Source of the DNA: an uncultured Collinsella sp.
GTDB taxonomy: Bacteria > Actinomycetota > Coriobacteriia > Coriobacteriales > Coriobacteriaceae
Assembly (NCBI GenBank): GCA_905213265.1
Contig: CAJMHR010000014.1
Location: 1-45,851, forward strand
DNA: 45,851 nucleotides
Direction: 5' to 3'
Below the pieces are notes generated by a model that was not told the DNA's origin, ran no database searches, and saw only the letters and a program-made list of their open reading frames with translations. The position numbers and the translations under genes are program-made. Positions 42,115 to 45,851 of the stretch are shown here, piece by piece (positions within the stretch are counted from its first letter, which is position 1; each line of letters begins with the position of its first letter).

Positions 42115-42147
42115 GATGCGACAAAGGGACAGCCCCTTTGTCGCATC
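42115..42147. repeat. GACAAAGGGAC palindrome, copy 6
   Basis: GATGCGACAAAGGGAC-A-GCCCCTTTGTCGCATC. The outer triplet here is TGC/GCA, compensated on both sides. It lies between the OFA carrier and the Gfo/Idh/MocA gene, inside what is otherwise one operon. Confidence 0.85.
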
Positions 42148-42176
42148 CCACCGGTCACCAGTATTAAGGAGTCGAA

Positions 42177-43217
42177 ATGTCTGAGCTCAACCCCGTCCGC
42201 ATTGCCGTTATCGGCGCCGGCGCCATGGGCCGCAACCACATCCGCTTTGTCACCGAGGAGCCCGAGGCCGAGCTCGTCGCCATCGCCGACGCCTTTGAGG
42301 GCGCCCGCGCCACGGCCGAGGCCGCCGGCGTGCCGTTCTTCACCGATCCCGCCCAGATGATGGACGAGATCAAGCCCGAGGCCGTCATCATCGCCACCCC
42401 CAACGACCTGCACCTGGGCGTTGCCCGCGAGGCCGTGAAGCGCAACATCGTGCCGCTGGTCGAAAAGCCGATCTCCAACGACCTCGAGGATGCCCAGGCC
42501 TTCGCCGCCGAGGCCGAGACCGCCGGCGTGCCCGTGCTCGTGGGTCAGCACCGTCGCCACAACCCCTTCGTCAACAAGGCCAAGGAGATCATCGAGTCCG
42601 GCGAGCTGGGCAAGCTCACCGTGTCGAGCTTCCACTACATGATCTATAAGAACGACGAGTACTTCGACGTCGAGTGGCGCCGCAAGAAGGGTGCCGGCCC
42701 GATCCTGGTCAACCTGGTACACGACGTCGACCTGATCCGCTACCTGCTGGGCGAGCCCGTTGCCGTCCAGGGCATGCAGTCCAGCGCCGCCCGTGGTTTT
42801 GAGACCGAGGACTCCGCCGTGGTCAACGTTCGCTTTGCCGATGGCGCGCTCGCGAGCATGACCATCTCTGACGCCACCGCCAGCCCCTGGAACTGGGAGG
42901 CGACCGCTCGCGAGGATCCGCAGTACCGTCCCTTCGACGCCGACGCCTACTTTATCGGCGGCACTAAGGGCGCCCTGTCGCTGCCCCGCCTGCACCAGTT
43001 CTCTTACGACGGCGCCTCCAACTGGCACAAGCCGCTGCAGATGGAGATTCCGGCCGTCGACCCGGCACTGCCGCACAAGATGCAGCTCAAGCACTTTGTG
43101 AAGGTTGTCCGCCGCGAGGTCGAGCCCGTCGTGACCCCCGCCGATAACGTTAAGACGCTCACGCTGCTTAACGCTATCAAGGAGGCCGCCGAGACCGGCC
43201 AGCTCGTCGAGCTGTAA
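42177..43217 (+). CDS. Gfo/Idh/MocA-family oxidoreductase
   Basis: 346-residue NAD(P)-dependent dehydrogenase with an N-terminal Rossmann fold (IGAGAMGRNH), the LVEKPIS motif whose Lys is catalytic, and NLVHDVDLIRYLLG carrying the conserved Asp and His. These enzymes oxidise hydroxyl groups of sugars, inositols or related compounds. ATG 42177 follows AGGAGTCG. It completes the operon with the SDR and the OFA carrier; together they suggest uptake and stepwise oxidation of a hydroxy acid or cyclitol, an inference from family only. Confidence 0.9.
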   Translation: MSELNPVRIAVIGAGAMGRNHIRFVTEEPEAELVAIADAFEGARATAEAAGVPFFTDPAQMMDEIKPEAVIIATPNDLHLGVAREAVKRNIVPLVEKPISNDLEDAQAFAAEAETAGVPVLVGQHRRHNPFVNKAKEIIESGELGKLTVSSFHYMIYKNDEYFDVEWRRKKGAGPILVNLVHDVDLIRYLLGEPVAVQGMQSSAARGFETEDSAVVNVRFADGALASMTISDATASPWNWEATAREDPQYRPFDADAYFIGGTKGALSLPRLHQFSYDGASNWHKPLQMEIPAVDPALPHKMQLKHFVKVVRREVEPVVTPADNVKTLTLLNAIKEAAETGQLVEL

Positions 43218-43289
43218 TGCTTTAGGGCGAGCCGCGGCAGACTCCCCGCCGAGCGCCTTGGCCCGCCGCCAACAAGCCCCTCTTCTTTA

Positions 43290-43324
43290 CCCCGCGAGCA
43301 GCCTCCTGCCCGCGGGGCATTTTG
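43290..43324 (+). terminator. rho-independent terminator of the SDR-OFA-Gfo operon
   Basis: CCCCGCG (43290-43296) and CGCGGGG (43311-43317) followed by CATTTTG, 73 bp after the last stop codon. Confidence 0.75.
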
Positions 43325-43384
43325 CTACCTTGCCGACGATTTTTCTGGGGCAGGGGCCATTTTGCGCCTCAGCTTGGTTCGTTC

Positions 43385-43544
43385 GCCACGAAATGGGCCT
43401 ATCTACTACGTTTAACCGATCACCCTTAACCATGCCAAATTTCGCGAAATAAAAACCGCAGGTAGACGACTTGCCGATTTTCGGAAAAACCAGGCATGGT
43501 CAGCCCCTACGGGTAAAACGTAGTAGATAGGCCGTTTTCGTGGC
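43385..43544. repeat. 160-bp nested inverted repeat with the CTATCTACTACGTTT motif
   Basis: Outer arms 43385-43417 and 43512-43544 match at 30 of 33 positions (core GGCCTATCTACTACGTTT). A nested pair ACCATGCC (43429-43436) and GGCATGGT (43493-43500) lies within. The remaining sequence in the 43218-43626 gap shows no gene. Confidence 0.82.
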
Positions 43545-43626
43545 GCGGCCCCAAAACAGCCTTTTGGGACGGGTGGTATCCTTGGTAGCCTTGTGCTGCA
43601 AACGCACCTTAAACGCAAGGAGTCCC

Positions 43627-45774
43627 ATGGATCTTATCGCCCAGCTTGCCCGCGAGCTCAACCTTAAGGCCGCCAACATCGAGGCGGCCGTCAAGCTCAT
43701 CGACGAGGGCAACACCATCCCCTTTATCTCGCGCTACCGCAAGGAAGCCACGGGCGGCATGGACGACGTCGCCCTGCGCGCACTCGACGAGCGCCTGTCC
43801 TACCTGCGCAATCTTGAACAGCGCAAAGAGGACGTCATTCTGCTCATCGACGCCCAGGGCAAACTTACGCCCGAGCTCGAACAGCAAATTCGCGAGGCCA
43901 CGCAGCTCCAGCGTGTCGAGGACCTCTACAAGCCCTACCGCAAAAAGCGCATGACCCGCGCACAGAAGGCCCGCGAGGCAGGCCTGGAGCCGCTTGCCAA
44001 CATGATCATCATGCAGGCCTCGGCCAAGGGCAGCGCGCTCGACACCGCCGCGGCCTACGTCAACGAGGAAGCCGGCTTCGACACGCCCGAGAAGGCGCTC
44101 GCCGGCGCGGCGGACATCGTGGCCGAGACGGTGGCCGAAGACCCCGAGAACGTCGCCGACCTGCGCGCCTTTACGCAAAACACCGCCGACATCGTCGTCG
44201 AGGCCACCGACCCCGCCGAAAAGACTCCCTACGAGCCCTACTACAACTATGATGAGCCGCTGCGCCGTATACCCAACCACCGCGTGCTGGCTATCGACCG
44301 CGGCGAGCGCGAGGGCAAGCTTCGCGTGCGCGTGAACGTCGACGGCGCTGCCGCCACAGCGCGCCTCGGCAGCCGTTGGCCCCGACGCCAGGGCGTGTTT
44401 GCTCCCATCTTCGATGCCGCCATCGCCGACGGCTACAAGCGCCTCATGGCCCCCTCGCTGGAGCGCGAGGCCCGTGCCAAACTCACCGTCCGTGCGCAAA
44501 CCGAGGCCATCAACGTCTTTGCCAAGAATCTCGAGGGGCTGCTCTCGGCGCGCCCCGTCCGTGGCGCACGCGTGCTCGCGCTCGACCCGGGCTACCGCAC
44601 CGGTTGCAAGGTCGCCGTCATGGACGAGATCGGCAAGTTGCTCGACCACGGCGTGGTCTACCCCACCAAGCCGCGCCACGACGTCGCCGGCACCAAGCGC
44701 GAGCTCGCCCGCCTCGTCAAAAAGGACGGCGTCAACACCATCGTCATCGGCAACGGCACCGCCAGCCGCGAGACCGAGGAAGTCGTCTCGGAGTTCATTG
44801 CCGAGCAGGCGCCCAACTTGCGATACACCATCGTCAACGAGGCCGGCGCATCGGTGTACTCGGCTTCCGAGCTCGCCAGCCAGGAATACCCCGACCTGGA
44901 CGTCACCGTGCGTGGCGCCATGAGCCTGGGCCGCCGCCTGCAGGACCCGCTGGCAGAGCTCGTCAAGATTCCGCCCCAGTCCATCGGTGTGGGCCAGTAC
45001 CAGCATGACCTTGACCAGGCCGAGCTCTCGCGCACTCTGGGCCACGTGGTGGAGGACGTCGTTAACCGCGTGGGTGTCGACGTAAACACCGCGAGCGCAA
45101 GTCTGCTGGGATACGTATCGGGTATTACGCCGAGCGTGGCCAAAAACATCGTAGCCTACCGCGAGGAAAACGGCGCCTTTACCGATCGCCGCCAGCTCAA
45201 GAAGGTCCCCAAGCTGGGACCCAAGGCATACCTCAACGCCGCGGGTTTCCTGCGCATTAGCGGCGGTAAGAACCCGCTCGACGCGACGAGCGTCCACCCC
45301 GAAAGCTACGAGGTGGCCACGGCCGTCCTAGAACGCGCCGGCGTTAAAACAAGCGAGCTCAGCCGCGGCGGCGTGCCCGACATCGAGCGCCGCCTGGGCA
45401 GCATCTCGGCGCTGGCAAGCGACCTGAACTGCGGCACCCTCACGCTCATCGACATCGTCAACGAGCTCAAGAAGCCCGGCCGCGACCCGCGCGACGACGC
45501 ACCCGAGGTGGTCTTTAGCCGCTCAGCGCTTTCCATCGACGACCTGGAACCCGGCATGGAGCTCAAGGGCACGGTGCGCAACGTCGTCGACTTTGGCGCC
45601 TTCGTCGACGTGGGCGTGCACCAGGACGGCCTCGTGCACATCTCCAAACTGGCCAACCGCTTTGTCAAGCACCCCAGCGACGTGGTGCGCGTCGGTGACA
45701 CGGTCAAGGTGTGGGTCGAAAAGGTCGATCGCGACCGCAAGAAGATCTCGCTCACCATGGTGCAGGGCAAGTAA
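43627..45774 (+). CDS. tex: Tex-type S1 RNA-binding protein
   Basis: 715-residue Tex (YqgF-S1) protein, a conserved nucleic-acid-binding factor linked to transcription. In order: N-terminal helical region (1-190, FISRYRKEATGGMDDVALR), YqgF-like domain (about 315-450, ALDPGYRTGCKVAVMD), helix-hairpin-helix pair (about 480-580, VDVNTASASLLGYVSGI and LKKVPKLGPKAY), and a C-terminal S1 domain (about 640-715, VRNVVDFGAFVDVGVHQDGL). ATG 43627 follows AAGGAG. Complete within the window, ending 77 bp before the right edge. Confidence 0.96.
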   Translation: MDLIAQLARELNLKAANIEAAVKLIDEGNTIPFISRYRKEATGGMDDVALRALDERLSYLRNLEQRKEDVILLIDAQGKLTPELEQQIREATQLQRVEDLYKPYRKKRMTRAQKAREAGLEPLANMIIMQASAKGSALDTAAAYVNEEAGFDTPEKALAGAADIVAETVAEDPENVADLRAFTQNTADIVVEATDPAEKTPYEPYYNYDEPLRRIPNHRVLAIDRGEREGKLRVRVNVDGAAATARLGSRWPRRQGVFAPIFDAAIADGYKRLMAPSLEREARAKLTVRAQTEAINVFAKNLEGLLSARPVRGARVLALDPGYRTGCKVAVMDEIGKLLDHGVVYPTKPRHDVAGTKRELARLVKKDGVNTIVIGNGTASRETEEVVSEFIAEQAPNLRYTIVNEAGASVYSASELASQEYPDLDVTVRGAMSLGRRLQDPLAELVKIPPQSIGVGQYQHDLDQAELSRTLGHVVEDVVNRVGVDVNTASASLLGYVSGITPSVAKNIVAYREENGAFTDRRQLKKVPKLGPKAYLNAAGFLRISGGKNPLDATSVHPESYEVATAVLERAGVKTSELSRGGVPDIERRLGSISALASDLNCGTLTLIDIVNELKKPGRDPRDDAPEVVFSRSALSIDDLEPGMELKGTVRNVVDFGAFVDVGVHQDGLVHISKLANRFVKHPSDVVRVGDTVKVWVEKVDRDRKKISLTMVQGK

Positions 45775-45851
45775 ACCGCCAAAGCAAAGGTACCCCCGAT
45801 CGCGCGAATTTTTGTGGTGTAAGAGGGAGGGCCGCGTCAGCGCCCCCTGCG
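45775..45851. other. right-edge non-coding stretch
   Basis: 77 bp after tex with no terminator or gene that I can support. Confidence 0.4.

Noticed and set aside
39738..43094. 1118-codon open frame on the minus strand
   Set aside because: It is antisense to the well-supported SDR, OFA carrier and Gfo/Idh/MocA genes. Strong C/G third-position bias on the real strand leaves the opposite frame open; its Gly/Asp/His-rich translation has no domain.
43258..43452. 64-codon frame between the Gfo/Idh/MocA gene and tex
   Set aside because: It spans the terminator and part of the nested inverted repeat, with no ribosome binding site or domain.
43609..45297. 562-codon minus-strand frame
   Set aside because: Antisense to tex; no motif or ribosome binding site.

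Overview
The window looks like a chromosomal stretch of a high-GC anaerobic or facultative gut actinobacterium of the class Coriobacteriia, most likely Collinsella or a close relative. This rests on the GC-rich, C/G-ending codon use, the mix of ATG, GTG and TTG starts behind GGAG-type ribosome binding sites, the gene content, and the many small palindromic repeats between genes. It is an inference from style and gene content; no 16S gene is present. No tRNA, rRNA, CRISPR array, prophage or transposase gene was found.

Layout. 1-5.98 kb: a phosphohexomutase, a homocysteine S-methyltransferase behind a DtxR/MntR-type metal regulator, a divergent peptidase T, then (minus strand) murA and an LCP cell-wall ligase. 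7.3-14.3 kb: a complete F-type ATP synthase operon on the minus strand (atpI-like, B, E, F, H, A, G, D, C) with a promoter in front and a terminator behind. 14.5-21.4 kb: upp, glpK, a YrdC-type threonylcarbamoyl-AMP synthase, a HicAB toxin-antitoxin pair, prmC and its substrate gene prfA. 21.6-26 kb: an amino-acid ABC importer (lipoprotein, permease, ATPase) in an operon with an M20 peptidase. 26.2-34 kb: accessory genes: an aldose-epimerase-like protein, a membrane protein of unknown function, an unusual fusion of an LpdD-like domain to a type-1 isopentenyl-diphosphate isomerase-like Nudix domain, an MFS exporter, a low-molecular-weight phosphatase, an AAA ATPase/DUF4143 protein behind three 13-bp repeats spaced 33 bp apart, and pyridoxamine kinase overlapping a TIGR04076 gene. 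34.4-38.7 kb: a MarR regulator and a heterodimeric ABC exporter with one degenerate ATP site. 38.8-43.2 kb: a LysR regulator divergent from an SDR dehydrogenase, an OFA-type MFS carrier and a Gfo/Idh/MocA oxidoreductase. 43.6-45.8 kb: the RNA-binding protein Tex.

The most striking feature is the intergenic DNA. A structured element of about 150 bp occurs three times (A 4593-4742, B 20155-20303, C 34181-34329). All copies are on the same strand and have long stems that differ in sequence but keep pairing. This is covariation of the kind expected of a selected RNA or DNA structure. A related, fully palindromic variant lies at 26124-26214. A second family of about 31-33 bp palindromes (core GACAAAGGGAC) has six copies, five of them at or within about 12 bp of a stop codon, again with compensatory changes. 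Several larger inverted repeats sit next to these. Together they form a dense, apparently layered population of non-coding palindromes that the genes do not explain. They are the main candidates here for something undescribed, along with the LpdD/IDI fusion.
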